Shown: positions 48,194 through 58,663 of the stretch, piece by piece
Layout: each line of letters begins with the position of its first letter
Position numbering within the stretch: the stretch's first letter is position 1
Assembly (NCBI GenBank): GCA_011526095.1
Contig: WYBA01000045.1
Location: forward strand, 1 to 64,000
DNA: 64,000 bases
Direction of reading: 5' to 3'
DNA from: Myxococcales bacterium
GTDB lineage: Bacteria > Myxococcota_A > Polyangia > Haliangiales > Haliangiaceae
Translations under genes and position numbers: made by a program
Notes under the pieces: model-generated
The model's input: the letters and a program-made list of their open reading frames with translations, nothing else
Database searches by the model: none
Told to the model about the DNA's origin: nothing

Positions 48194-49491
48194 CCGCCGC
48201 GGTCCGGATCGTCGACGACGCGCCGGTGCTGGACCTGCACCGGTTCACGCTGCCGTGCGGGCTCGACGTCGTCGTCCACCCCGACCGCAGCGTGCCGCAG
48301 GTCGCGGTCAGCGTGTGGTACCGGGTCGGCAGCTCCGACGAGGCGCCGGCGCAGAGCGGCCACGCGCACCTGTTCGAGCACCTGTTCAAGAACTCGAAGC
48401 ACCTCGCGGGGCGGCTGCACTACGAGGTGCTGCGCTCGGCCGGCGCCGCCGACGCCAACGCCTCGACCGGCGCCGACCGCACCGCCTACCACGCCGTGCT
48501 GCCGGCGGAGCAGCTCGACCTCGCGCTGTGGCTCGAGAGCGACCGGATGGGCTACCTGCTCCCCGGGCTGTCCGACGAGCGGGTCGCGCAGCAGCGCGCG
48601 GTCGTGCTCAGCGAGCGCCGCCAGCGCTACGAGAACGTCCCGTACGGCGCGGAGCGGTTCGCCGCCGCCGAGCTGCTCTACCCCGAGGGCCACCCGCACC
48701 GCCACCTCACGATCGGCCGGCGCGAGACGATCGCCGCGGCCGACCGCGCCGCGATCGTCGACTGGTACCGCCGGTGGTACGTGCCGGCCAACGCGACGCT
48801 GGTGATCGCGGGCGACGTCACGCCGGCGCGGGCGCGGGCGCGCGCCGAGCGGTGGTTCGGCAGCTTCCCGGCGTCGCGTCGACCGGCGCGGGCGACGCCG
48901 GCGGTCGCGCCGCCGGCCGCGCCGGCGCGGCGCGCGGTCGACGATCCGTTCGCGAAGATCCGCCGGCTGCGACGGGTGTGGCACGCGCCGGCCGCGTTCG
49001 CGCCCGGCGACGCCGAGCTCGACGTGCTCGCGACGGTGCTGGCGCTGCCCGGCAGCGGCGCGCTGTGGCGCGCGCTGGTCTACGACCGGCCGTGGGCGCA
49101 GCGCGTCGCGGTGTCGACGAGCTCGACCCGCCTCGGCGGCGAGGTCCACGTCGTCGTCGATCTGCGCGGCGAGGCCGAGGTCGACGCGGTGCGCGCGGTG
49201 ATCGACGACGTGCTCGCGCGCGCGCGCGCCGGCGACCCCGCGGTGATCGACGAGCGGGCGGTGGCGCGGGCGCGGACCCGGCGCGACGCGGCGTTCCTGT
49301 GGCGGCTCGAGGGCGTGGCCCGGCGCGTGCCGGCGATCCAGCGCTACGCGCTCTACCACGACGATCCCGGGGCGATGGCCGCGGACGTCCGGCGCTATCG
49401 CGCCGTCACGCGCGCCGGCGTCGTCGCCGCGGCCGCGGCGTGGCTCGGCCCCGACGCCTACGTCGAGGTCGAGACGCGCGTGGCGCGGTGA
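48190..49491 (+). CDS. M16 family zinc peptidase
   Basis: A 433-residue pitrilysin-family peptidase. The inverted zinc motif HxxEH is present as HLFEH at 60-64, and the third ligand is probably Glu142 in [10 protein letters not shown]. The catalytic half (about 15-225) is followed by a second, inactive half (about 235-430), the usual two-domain M16 layout. There is no signal peptide, so it may act in the cytoplasm, or be exported by another route. The GTG at 48190 overlaps the rsmI stop. Paired M16 proteins (one active, one inactive) are common; no partner gene is adjacent here. Confidence 0.9.
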
Positions 49492-52400
49492 GCGGTAAGA
49501 TGTCGGGGGCGATGGCGAGCGATCCCGGGACGACGTTCACCGGCACCGCGCGGTACGAGCTGCGGCGCCGGCTCGGCGCCGGCGGCATGGGCGTCGTCTA
49601 CGAGGCGTTCGATCGCGAGCGCGCCGCGCTGGTCGCGCTCAAGACGCTGCGCGAGGTCGGCCCGGCGGCGATCGCGCGGTTCAAGCAGGAGTTCCGCGCG
49701 CTCGCCGACGTCGTCCACCCGGCGCTGGTCAGCCTCTACGAGCTGGTCAACGACGGCGACGAGCTGTTCTTCACGATGGAGCTGGTGCGCGGGATCCACT
49801 TCGATCGGTGGGTCGCGGGCGGCGATCCGGCCGACGAGGTGTCGACCCACGAGGACGACTCCGGCCCGACGGAGATGACGCGATCGCTGCGCCACGCGCC
49901 GGCGACGGGCTCGCCGTCCGGGGCGCCGTCCGGATCCGGTGACGGCGACACCTACCGCGCGCCCGCCTTGGCGCCCCAGCGCCCGCCGCCGCGGATCCAG
50001 CTGCCGCGGCTGCGCGCCGGGCTGCGCCAGCTCGCCGAGGGCGTCGCGGCGATCCACGACGCCGGCATGCTCCACCGCGACCTCAAGCCGTCGAACGTGC
50101 TGGTCGACGCGGCCGGCCGCGTCGTCGTGCTCGACTTCGGCCTCGTCACCGACCTCGCCGAGGAGCGCCCGCAGCTGACCGAGGACCGGCCGCTGCAGGG
50201 CACGTTCGGGTACATGTCGCCGGAGCAGGGCGCGCGCGCGCCGCTGACCCCGGCGAGCGACTGGTACTCGGTCGGCGTGATCCTCTACCGCGTGCTCACC
50301 GGACGGCTGCCGTTCCTCGGCGGGCGCGACGACGTGCTGATGGACAAGCAGAAGTTCGAGCCGCCGCCGCCGCGCGAGCTCGCGCCCGACGTGCCCGAGG
50401 ACCTCGACCAGCTGTGCCGCGAGCTGCTGCGCCGCCAGCCCGAGCGCCGGCCCGCCGCGGCGGAGATCCTGCGGCGCCTCGGCAGCGAGCTGGCGCGGAC
50501 GCGCGCCGGCGGGCGGTCGGTCGCGTCGTCGCAGGCCGCGTACGACACGCTGATCGGTCGCGAGCGCGAGCTCGCGGCGCTGCAGGCCGCCTACGCGCAC
50601 ACCCAGACCGGCGCGCCGGTGCTGGTCCGCGTCCACGGCCCGTCCGGCGCCGGCAAGAGCCGCACCGTGCGCGCGTTCCTCGACGGCCTGCCGGCCGAGC
50701 ACGACGTCGTCGTGCTGCGCGGCCGGTGCTACGAGCAGGAGTCCGTGCCGTTCAAGGCGGTCGACAGCCTGGTCGACTCGCTCGCCGGCCACCTCGCGCG
50801 CCACACCGAGCTCGACGTCGAGGGGCTGATGCCGCGCGACGCGATCGCGCTGGCGCGGCTGTTCCCGACGCTGCGCCAGGTCGAGGCGTTCACGGCGCGC
50901 CGCCGCCGCGACCTGGCGACCGCGCCGGATCCGCTCGAGCTGCGCCGCCGCGGGTTCGCCGCGCTGCGCGAGCTGCTGGCGCGGATCACCGACCGCCGCC
51001 CGCTCGTGCTGGCGATCGACGATCTGCAGTGGGCGACGTCGACAGCGTCGCGCTGCTCGCCGCGCTGCTGCGCCCGCCGGACGCGCCCGCGCTGCTGCTG
51101 ATCACCAGCTTCCGCAGCGAGGGCCGCGAGGCCAACCCGTTCCTCGCCGCGCTCGACGAGGCGCTCGCCGCCACCGGCGTCGAGGTCCGCGACGTCGAGC
51201 TCGGGCCGCTCGACGCGGCCGACGCGCGCCGGCTCGCCGCGGTCCACCTCGGCGCCAGCGGCGAGGCGCAGGCGCAGGCGGATCGGATCGTCGCGGAGGC
51301 GCGCGGCAACCCGTTCCTGGTCGAGGAGCTGGCGCGCCACGTGCGCGAGGGCCGCGACGACGCCGCGGGCGCGTCGCTCGAGCAGGCGCTGCGCAGCCGC
51401 GTGCTGCGCCTGCCGCCGCTCGCCGGCAAGCTGCTCGCGGTGATCGCCGTCGCCGGCCGGCCGCTGCTCCAGCAGGTCGCGCTGCGCGCCGCCGGCGTCG
51501 ACGACCCGGCGACGCTCGCGCTGCTCAAGGTCGGCAGCTTCGTCCGCACCCGCACCGCCGGCGAGCACCGCCACGTCGAGGCCTACCACGACCAGGTGCG
51601 CGAGACCGCGGTCGCGCTGCTCGCGCCCGACGAGCGGCGGGAGCTCCACCTGCGCCTGGCCGAGGCGCACGAGGTCGCGCCGAGCCCGGATCCGGAGACG
51701 CTGGCGTACCACTACGCCGCGGCCGGCGAGCGCGCGCGCGCCGCCGAGCTGTCGGTGGTCGCGGCGAAGCGCGCGGCCGAGGCGCTCGCGTTCGATCGCG
51801 CGGCCGGGCTCTACCGCCGCGCGATCGAGCTGGCCGGCGGCGCCGCCGACGGCAAGCTGCGGGTCGCGCTCGGCGCGGCGCTGGCCAACAGCGGGCGCGG
51901 CGCCGAGTCGGCCGACGCCTACCTCGCCGCGCTCGAGGGCGCCGCGCCGGCCGAGGCGCTCGAGCTGCGCGGGCGCGCCGCCAGCCAGCTGTTGTTCAGC
52001 GGCCACATCGATCGCGGCCTGTCGACGCTCGAGCAGGTCGTCGATCTGGTCGGCCTGCGCATGCCCGCGTCGCCGCGGCGCGCGCTGTTCCAGATCGGCA
52101 CGGCCCGGCTGCGCCTGGCGCTGCGCGGCCTCCGCTTCCGCGAGGTCGACGAGCGCGAGGTCCCGGCCAGCCAGCTGGTCAAGCTCGACGTCGCGTTCGC
52201 CGCGGCCGAGGGCCTCGGCACCGCCGATCCGATCCGCGCGACGGCGTTCCAGTCGCGGTCGGTGCTGATGGCGCTGCGCGTCGGCGAGCCGCGGCGCGTC
52301 GCGCGCGCGCTCGCCACCGAGGTCGCGTTCACCTCGCTGCGCGGCGTGCCGGCGGCGGCGCGCACCGCCGCGGTGCAGGCCCAGCTCGACGCGCTGGCGA

Positions 52401-53347
52401 CGCGCCTCGGCGATCCCGACAGCCGCGGCCTGGCCGAGGGCGCGCGGTGCATCGCGGCGTTCAACGAGGGGCGGTGGCACGACACGCTCGAGGCGGGCGC
52501 GCGCGCCGAGCGGATCTTCCGCGACGAGTGTACGGGGCTGCGGTGGGAGCTGGCGACGTCCCAGCTCTACCAGGGGTTCGCGATGGCGCTGACCGGTCGG
52601 GTGCGCGAGCTGGTCGCGCGGTTCCCGCAGCAGCTCAAGGAGGCCAACGAGCGCGGCGATCTGTTCGCGGCGACGAGCCTGCGCGCGTGCCTGGGGTTCT
52701 ACGTGCCGCTCACGCAGGACGATCCCGAGCTGGCCTACCGCGAGGTCGACGACGCGCTGGCGCGGTGGTCGGCGCGCGGCTTCCACCTCCAGCACGCCAA
52801 CGCGCTCAACTCGCGGGTGTCGATCGACCTCTACCGCGGCGACGGGCGGACCGCGCTGCGCCGGTGCGAGGAGGCGTGGCCGGACCTCGAGCGGTCGCTG
52901 ATGCTGCGGGTGCAGCTGCTGCGGGTCGTGTTCCTGAGCCTGCGCGCGCGCGCGATGATCCTGGCGTCGCACCAGGACGGCGACCGACGTCGGCTGCGCG
53001 CGATCGCCGCGATCGCGCGGCGGATCGATCGCGAGGGCGTGCTGTACTGCCAGTCGGAGGCGGCGATGCTGCGCGCGGCGGTCGCGCACCTGCAGGGCGA
53101 CCGGGCCGCCGCGATCGCGCTGCTCGCCCGCGCCGACGAGCTGAGCGCGCGGTCCGGGCTGGGCCTGTCCAACCTCGCGGCGCGGCGCGCCCGGGGCGTG
53201 CTGCTCGGCGGCGACGAGGGCGCCGCGCTGGTCGCCGAGGCCGACGCGATCTGCCTCGGCCAGGGCCTGCGCCGGCCCGAGGGCGTCGCCGCGGTGTTCG
53301 CGCCCGGGTTCGCGCCCGCGTCGGCGCGCGCGCTGCCGCCGGCTTGA
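49488..53347 (+). pseudogene. Ser/Thr kinase-AAA ATPase-TPR regulator split by a 1-nt frameshift
   Basis: The gene encodes a Hanks kinase (about 20-325; GAGGMGVVY, VALKTL, HRDLKPSN, DFGLVTD, GTFGYMSPEQ), then a STAND-like AAA ATPase (HGPSGAGKS, VLAIDDLQW) and a long TPR-like C-terminus, the layout of large myxobacterial kinases. At DLQW the frame breaks: the expected continuation GDVDSVALLAALLRPP is in the next frame. One G missing at 51031-51033 (GGG for GGGG) explains it. As written, the first frame stops at 51101; the rest reads to 53347. Restored length is 1286 residues. It may be a sequencing error. Starts: GTG 49488 (GTGA overlap), or ATG 49500/49512. Confidence 0.85.
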
Positions 53348-53378
53348 CACGCCGCGCGCCGCGTGGAACACAAGGGAC

Positions 53379-53792
53379 GTGGTAGATGCAACCCGGCTAC
53401 AGGTGCGTGCGCGCACCGCGATCGCGGCGCTCGCCGCGGTCGCGCTGGTCGGGTGCACGCTGCTCGTCGCCTGGCACCGCGCGGAGACGCTCCACGGGGT
53501 GTGCGCCGAGCACGGCGACGAGATCCACCTGACCCGGACGCAGGCCGACGCGGCGCCGCCGCGCACCGCGGATGCCGGCGAGGCGCGGCTCGTCGCGGGA
53601 TCGTTCGCGCTGCAGGACGGCGACTCCCACTGCGACGTCGTCGCGACCGCGCACGGCTTCGTCGCGGCCCACGGCGCCGCCGATCACCTGTCGGACGTCG
53701 CGCCGCTGCACGGCGATCCCGGCGCCCTCGTCGCGCCGACGCCGCGCGGCGCCCGGTACCGGCTCGCCCCCAAGACCTCGCCTCCGGCCTGA
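53379..53792 (+). CDS. Small membrane-anchored His-containing protein
   Basis: A 137-residue protein starting at a GTG (53379; GTG 53403 also fits). One N-terminal hydrophobic segment (about 13-31; AIAALAAVALVGCTLLVAW) includes LVGC, which could be a lipobox or simply a membrane anchor. The periplasmic part has several His residues (HGVCAEHGDEIH, DSHCDVVATAHG, AAHGAADH) and three Cys, suggesting metal binding. It lies 82 bases upstream of a TonB-dependent receptor in the same direction. Family unknown; a metal-uptake role is inferred from context. Confidence 0.65.
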   Translation: MVDATRLQVRARTAIAALAAVALVGCTLLVAWHRAETLHGVCAEHGDEIHLTRTQADAAPPRTADAGEARLVAGSFALQDGDSHCDVVATAHGFVAAHGAADHLSDVAPLHGDPGALVAPTPRGARYRLAPKTSPPA

Positions 53793-53874
53793 CGCGCGGC
53801 TGCCCCGTCGTCTCGCTGTGATCGCGCGCGCGGCCTCGCCGGCGCGTGGTCGGGTCCCGCACCCGAGGTGTCCC

Positions 53875-56325
53875 GTGTCTGCTCGCCTGCTGTTCGCCGC
53901 GGTCTGCGCCGTGGCGGCCATCGCCGCCGCCGCGCCCGCGTCGGCCGACGTCCCGATTCCCGACCCAGGCGCGTCGCCGCCGCCACCGGCGTGCGCCGGC
54001 GCGCTCGACGGCCACGTCGTCGACGCGTCGACCCACGAGGAGGTCGCCGGCGCGATCGTCACCCTCGACGGCGAGGTCGTGGCCACGACCGACGAGAGCG
54101 GCCGGTTCGCGCTGGTCGGGCTGTGCGCCGGGACCCACGTGCTGGTCGTCGAGCGCGACGACTACGCCCGCGGCGAGCAGGCGGTCGCCGTCGCCGACCG
54201 CGCGGCCTCGGTCGAGATCGAGCTGACCGCGCTCGCGAGCGAGCTGATCGTGATCGAGGACGCCGCGCCGCCGGCGATCGACATGCGCGCGACGACCGTC
54301 GTGTCAGGCGAGGCGCTCGCGCGCACCCGCGGCCGGGCGCTGGCCGAGGCGCTGGCCGAGGTGCCGGGCGTCGCCCAGCTGCGCTCCGCCAGCGGCATGG
54401 CAAAGCCGATCGTGCGCGGCCAGTTCGGGCGGCGCCTGCTGCTGCTGGTCGACGGCGTCCGCCACCGCGCGCAGGAGTGGGGGCTCGATCACGCGCCCGA
54501 GGTCGACCCGTTCGTCGCCGGCGCGATCACCGTCGTCCGCGGCGCGGCCGGCGTCCGCTACGGGCCGGACGCGATCGGCGGCGCGGTGCTGGTCGACCCG
54601 CCGGCCCTGCCGCACGACCCGGGCGTCGCCGGCGAGCTCCACCTGATCGGGGCGACCAACGGCCACGGCGGCAGCGGCGCGGCGCGGGTCCAGGCGGCGC
54701 CGCGCCGGATCCCCGGGCTGGCGTGGCAGCTCGAGGGCACGTACAAGCGGCTCGCCGCGCCGCGCACGCCGGACTACGCGCTCGACAACACGGGCGCGGC
54801 GGAGTGGTCCGCTGGCGCGACCGCCGGCTACCAGCGCGGCGACGCCGACTTCCACCTGTCGTACCGCCGCTACCAGGCCGACCTCGGCGTGTGCAGCTGC
54901 CTGCGGATCGAGTCGGCCGACGACTTCTACGCCCAGCTCGAGCGCGACGAGCCGCTCGGCGTCGAGCGGTTCCGCGCGGACTTCGAGATCGAGCGGCCGT
55001 ATCAGGCGGTGGCGCACGACCTCGCGGTGGCGCGTGCCCACTGGCACCCGGCCGGCGTCGGCGGGGTCACGCTGACCTACGCGCTGCAGTACGACCACCG
55101 CGAGGAGTTCGACGTCGTGCGCGACGCGACGGCGGGCCCGCAGTTCGACTTCCGGCTCACCACCCACGACGCCGACGCCTCGTTCGAGCACAACCCGGTC
55201 CACCTGTCGGATCACGTCCACCTGCACGGCGACGCCGCCGTCGTCGGGATGGTGCAGTTCCACGGGTTCAGCGGCCTGCCGCTGGTGCCGGACCATCGCG
55301 CGTGGAGCGCCGGCGCCTACGCGATCGAGCGGCTGGTCGGGCACGACTTCGAGGTCGAGGCCGGCGTCCGCTACGACGCGCTCGCGCGCACCGCGTCGAT
55401 CGCCCGGCAGGACTTCCTGCGCCTGGTCCGCAGCGATCAGCTCGCGGCCGACGCGTGCGGCGGCGGCGAGCCGGACCCGGTCGAGTGCGCCTCGACGTTC
55501 CACACGCTCTCGGCCTCGCTCGGCGGGCTGTACCAGCTCACCCGGGCGTGGGCGGTCAAGGCCGACGTGTCGACCGCCTCGCGGCCGCCCAATCCCGACG
55601 AGCAGTACCTCAACGGCACCTCCCCGACGTTCCCCGTGGTCGGCCTGGGCAAGCCCGACCTCGGGCCCGAGACGACGGTGTCGGCGTCGGTGACGACGAC
55701 CTACCGCGGCGACCGCGTCGCCGCGGAGGCGTCGGCGTTCGCCAACCGGATCGCCGACTACATCGAGCTCGCGCCGGCGCTCGACGCCGACGGCGAGCCG
55801 ATCTTCGACGTGCTGATCCGCGGCACGTTCCCGCGGTTCGTCACCCGCCCGGTCGACGCGGCGTTCTGGGGCGCCGACGCCGGGATCACCGCGCGCGTGG
55901 CGCCGGGGCTGGAGCTGGCGGGGCAGGTGGCGGTCGTGCGCGCCAAGGATCTCGACGACGACGGCTACCTCGCGTTCGTCCCGCCCGACCGCGTCCGCGG
56001 CGAGGCGCGCTACGCCCGCGCCGACGTGCTCGGGCTGCGCGCGGCCTCGGTCGCGGTGTCCGGCAGCTACGTCGCGCGCCAGCGCCGGTTCGACGTGAAC
56101 GCCGACCTCGCGCCGCCGCCGGCCGGCTACTTCCTGCTCGGCGCCGAGGTCGGCGTCGAGGACGAGGTCGGGCCGCACACGGTCAAGGCCTCGCTCGTCG
56201 GGACCAACCTCACCGACGCCCGCTACCGCGACTACACGAGCCTGCTCCGCTACTTCGCCGACCAGCCCGGGTGGCAGCTCGTGCTGCGCCTGAGCGTTCA
56301 CTTCGACGCGACCGATGCTCCCTGA
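53875..56325 (+). CDS. TonB-dependent outer-membrane receptor
   Basis: An 816-residue receptor. It begins at a GTG preceded by GAGG; the signal peptide ends near ASA-DV. A carboxypeptidase-regulatory-like domain (about 40-115; GALDGHVVDASTHEEVAGAI) precedes the plug domain (about 130-245; LAEALAEVPGVAQLRS, IVRGQFGRRLLLLVDGVR, GAAGVRYGPDAIGGAV). The rest is a 22-strand-type barrel, with SRPPNPDEQYLNG near the usual receptor motif. His-rich loop SFEHNPVHLSDHVHLHGDA suggests a metal ligand, as in zinc receptors. With the acidic/His lipoprotein downstream it probably forms an uptake unit; TonB/ExbBD genes are elsewhere. Confidence 0.93.
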   Translation: MSARLLFAAVCAVAAIAAAAPASADVPIPDPGASPPPPACAGALDGHVVDASTHEEVAGAIVTLDGEVVATTDESGRFALVGLCAGTHVLVVERDDYARGEQAVAVADRAASVEIELTALASELIVIEDAAPPAIDMRATTVVSGEALARTRGRALAEALAEVPGVAQLRSASGMAKPIVRGQFGRRLLLLVDGVRHRAQEWGLDHAPEVDPFVAGAITVVRGAAGVRYGPDAIGGAVLVDPPALPHDPGVAGELHLIGATNGHGGSGAARVQAAPRRIPGLAWQLEGTYKRLAAPRTPDYALDNTGAAEWSAGATAGYQRGDADFHLSYRRYQADLGVCSCLRIESADDFYAQLERDEPLGVERFRADFEIERPYQAVAHDLAVARAHWHPAGVGGVTLTYALQYDHREEFDVVRDATAGPQFDFRLTTHDADASFEHNPVHLSDHVHLHGDAAVVGMVQFHGFSGLPLVPDHRAWSAGAYAIERLVGHDFEVEAGVRYDALARTASIARQDFLRLVRSDQLAADACGGGEPDPVECASTFHTLSASLGGLYQLTRAWAVKADVSTASRPPNPDEQYLNGTSPTFPVVGLGKPDLGPETTVSASVTTTYRGDRVAAEASAFANRIADYIELAPALDADGEPIFDVLIRGTFPRFVTRPVDAAFWGADAGITARVAPGLELAGQVAVVRAKDLDDDGYLAFVPPDRVRGEARYARADVLGLRAASVAVSGSYVARQRRFDVNADLAPPPAGYFLLGAEVGVEDEVGPHTVKASLVGTNLTDARYRDYTSLLRYFADQPGWQLVLRLSVHFDATDAP

Positions 56326-56341
56326 GCGAAAGGATCCCGTG

Positions 56342-56968
56342 ATGCGCCTGCGTTCTCTGTCCACCTCGATGTTCGCCGTCGTCGCGGCCGCGCTCGCCGG
56401 CTGCGGCAGCGACGGCGACGACCACGACCACGGCAACGAGCAGGAGGTGATCACGACCGTGATCCTGACGTTCACGCCCGACGGCGGCGGGGCGGCGATC
56501 GTCGCGGTCGCGGACGACCCCGACGGCGACGGCGGCGAGCCGCCCGTGATCGACGACGTCGGCCTGTTCGACGGCACCACCTACGGCGTGACCGTCGCGT
56601 TCGAGAACCGGCTCGAGGAGCCGGCGGAGGACATCACCGCCGAGGTGGCCGACGAGGCGGAGGACCACCAGGTGTTCTTCACCGGCACCGCGGTGAACGG
56701 CCCGGCGAGCGACCGCCCGGGGGCGGGCCTCGTCCACGCCTACGCCGACGAGGATGCGGCCGGGTTGCCGATCGGCCTCGACAACACGATCACCGTCGGC
56801 GGCGCCGGCGGCGAGCTGACCGTGACCCTGCGCCACCTGCCGCCGGTGAACGATCAGCCGGTCAAGACCTCCACCACCGCGGCCGAGGTCGCCGCCGGCG
56901 GCTTCGCCGCGATCGGCGGCACCACGGATGCTCAGGTCACGTTCGAGGTGGCGGTCGCGGTGGAGTAG
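56342..56968 (+). CDS. Acidic, His-containing lipoprotein paired with the TonB receptor
   Basis: A 208-residue lipoprotein: a signal peptide ends in ALAGC and is followed by GSDGDDHDHGNEQEVITTV, a His/Asp cluster likely to bind metal. The rest is beta-rich (TVILTFTPDGGG, LFDGTTYGVTVAFENRLEE, NTITVGGAGGELTVTLRHLP). The DHDH..EEVITTV start recalls small lipoproteins found next to TonB receptors in Bacteroidota, there suspected in metal uptake; that family link is from memory. It starts 16 bases after the receptor, with AAAGGA as ribosome binding site, so the two are an operon. Confidence 0.8.
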   Translation: MRLRSLSTSMFAVVAAALAGCGSDGDDHDHGNEQEVITTVILTFTPDGGGAAIVAVADDPDGDGGEPPVIDDVGLFDGTTYGVTVAFENRLEEPAEDITAEVADEAEDHQVFFTGTAVNGPASDRPGAGLVHAYADEDAAGLPIGLDNTITVGGAGGELTVTLRHLPPVNDQPVKTSTTAAEVAAGGFAAIGGTTDAQVTFEVAVAVE

Positions 56969-56999
56969 CGGCGTGCGCTGTCGCGCCGGTGACTGTCAG

Positions 57000-57045
57000 C
57001 ACCCTTCGACACGGGCCTCGCTGGCGCTCGGCCCTGCTCAGGGTG
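57000..57045. repeat. REP-like compound hairpin
   Basis: The outer arms CACCCT (57000-57005) and AGGGTG (57040-57045), and inner arms GGGCC (57013-57017) and GGCCC (57030-57034), form a nested stem-loop. Its CCCTTCGACA ... GCTCAGGGTGAGCGG form matches a palindrome that recurs in many environmental bacterial genomes (from memory). It lies in a convergent gap and could end transcription from either side. Confidence 0.6.
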
Positions 57046-57053
57046 AGCGGGGA

Positions 57054-57107
57054 GGCGGAGACGGAGACGGAGACGGAGACGGAGACGGAGACCGAGACGG
57101 AGACGGA
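57054..57107. repeat. Intergenic GGAGAC hexanucleotide array
   Basis: About nine head-to-tail 6-base units GGAGAC (with one ACCGAG-like variant), directly after the REP-like hairpin and before the convergent outer-membrane gene's end. Not coding. The unit is shared with the coding array at 25450 and the array at 63848. Confidence 0.85.
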
Positions 57108-57234
57108 TGCAGACCAGGCGCGCGCCAGCGCGCCGGGTGGCCGCTCATCGCGCGCGGTCTCGCCAGAGATGGGGGCTTCGGGACCGGCGCGCTCCCCCCG
57201 ACCTCGAGCGCGCGGCCACCAGCCCGCGCGCGGA

Positions 57235-58650
57235 TCAGAACAAGACGCGCGCCTGGACGCCGACGACGACGTTGATCGCGCTGTCGACCAGGTAGCGGTG
57301 GCCGACGAGGTCGGTCAGCGGCACGTGGAGCGGGTTGACCTCCTCGGTCCCCTGGTTCACCACGTCGTTGCCGCTGTCCTCGCAGTCGGTCGTGACGCCG
57401 TCGTCGCACGTCGGCAGGTCGGTGCCCGCGTCGGTGAACGAGATCGAGTGCCGCGTCTCGCGCGTCAGCTCGGCGAGCGCCGCGATGTGGACCATCGGGC
57501 CGAGGTCCGCGCGCAGCGCGACCCGGCCGCCGACCTCGAAGTAGTTCTCGATGTTGGTGATGCCCGGGTGGGACATCGCCTGCAGCCCCGCGGTCGTCGG
57601 CGACTCGTCCAGCACCAGCGGGCCGCCGCGCTCGGTGTCGCCGGCGAGCGCGAACACCTCCCACAGCTCGGAGTAGCCGCGCCCCTCGAAGTGGCCGACC
57701 AGCTTGGCCGAGAGGTCGAGGCTCACCCGCTGCGCGGCGTCGCCCTTGTCGACGCCGATCGCCTCGAACCCGAACCGGGTGCCCGCCTGCTGCTGCTTGC
57801 CTGTCGACTTCGCGCCGAAGCCGGGGTCCTGGAACAGCGACGCCTGCTTGGCCTTGATCGGCGCCTGCCACCACAGCTGGACGTAGGGCTCGGCCCAGCC
57901 GACCTTCTTCGCCATCGTCGTGTAGAGCCGGACCTCGTGCACGCCCGAGCCGACGCCGGTCTCGGCCTCGGGATCGGCCGCGTCGAACTTCGCCGGTGCG
58001 CCGATCGCGAGCCGCAGCTCGGCGCCGAGCTTCCACACCGGCTTGGTCGAGTCGCGCTGCTGGTTCATCGGCGCCCACACCACGCCGAGGTGGAGCTGGT
58101 CGAGGCCGCTGCGGTCGACGCCGCGGAAGATCATCGGGTCGCTGGCGTCGGGGAAGCCCGTCGCCGGATCGTCGGAGTCGAACCCGCTGGTCGGCAGCAG
58201 GCCCGACTCGATCGTGGACGACGTCCCGCGATCGACGCCGGAGGCGAGCTCGAGCGAGCGCGCGTCGAGCACGACGATCGGCAGCGCGGCGGTGAGCGCG
58301 AGGTCGTGGAAGATGCCCAGCTCGAGCCGCGGCACCAGCCGGTGCTGGCTCGACTGGTACTCGAGGTCGTCGATCACCGGGATGGCGCCGGTCGGGTCCG
58401 CCCCCGCGCCGACGTCCTCGCGCATGACGTGCGAGGTGCGCAGTCGGAACTCGTAGTCGAGCCAGACGTGGAGGTCGAACCCGTCCGCGTCCGGACCGGT
58501 ATCGAACGAGCTGGCGACCTCGGTGTCGGGGCCGGCGGCGGCGCGGGTCGGGGCGAGCGCGCCGGCGGCCAGCCACGTCCCGGCCACGAGGGCGCACGCC
58601 CGACCGAGCGAGCGGGCGGGCGAAACGGCGGTCCTGGGCTCCCGGCGCAA
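57235..58650 (-). CDS. Predicted outer-membrane beta-barrel protein
   Basis: A 471-residue exported protein. The only start giving a full signal peptide here is TTG (58650), and the peptide ends near RAAA-G. The mature protein has repeated amphipathic strands (DLHVWLDYEFRLRTSHV, RLVPRLELGIFHDLALTAAL, YFEVGGRVALRADLG) and ends in VVVGVQARVLF, a C-terminal Phe as in BamA-recognised barrels. A later segment has four Cys-Asp residues. No transport substrate can be named. It lies 13 bases upstream of the MFS exporter's stop and is probably co-transcribed with it. Confidence 0.82.
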   Translation of the reverse strand: MRREPRTAVSPARSLGRACALVAGTWLAAGALAPTRAAAGPDTEVASSFDTGPDADGFDLHVWLDYEFRLRTSHVMREDVGAGADPTGAIPVIDDLEYQSSQHRLVPRLELGIFHDLALTAALPIVVLDARSLELASGVDRGTSSTIESGLLPTSGFDSDDPATGFPDASDPMIFRGVDRSGLDQLHLGVVWAPMNQQRDSTKPVWKLGAELRLAIGAPAKFDAADPEAETGVGSGVHEVRLYTTMAKKVGWAEPYVQLWWQAPIKAKQASLFQDPGFGAKSTGKQQQAGTRFGFEAIGVDKGDAAQRVSLDLSAKLVGHFEGRGYSELWEVFALAGDTERGGPLVLDESPTTAGLQAMSHPGITNIENYFEVGGRVALRADLGPMVHIAALAELTRETRHSISFTDAGTDLPTCDDGVTTDCEDSGNDVVNQGTEEVNPLHVPLTDLVGHRYLVDSAINVVVGVQARVLF

Positions 58651-58663
58651 GATGGGGTCGAGC

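Larger units (their letters stand above)
56969..57234. other. Intergenic region with hairpin and hexanucleotide array
   Basis: A 266-base convergent gap between the metal-uptake lipoprotein (+) and an outer-membrane-type protein (-). It holds a long hairpin (57000-57045) and a GGAGAC array (57054-57107), listed separately. The rest is GC-rich with no gene. Confidence 0.6.

Noticed and set aside
57054..57107. Hexamer array considered as coding or CRISPR
   Set aside because: No spacer structure, no start codon context; simple tandem repeat.
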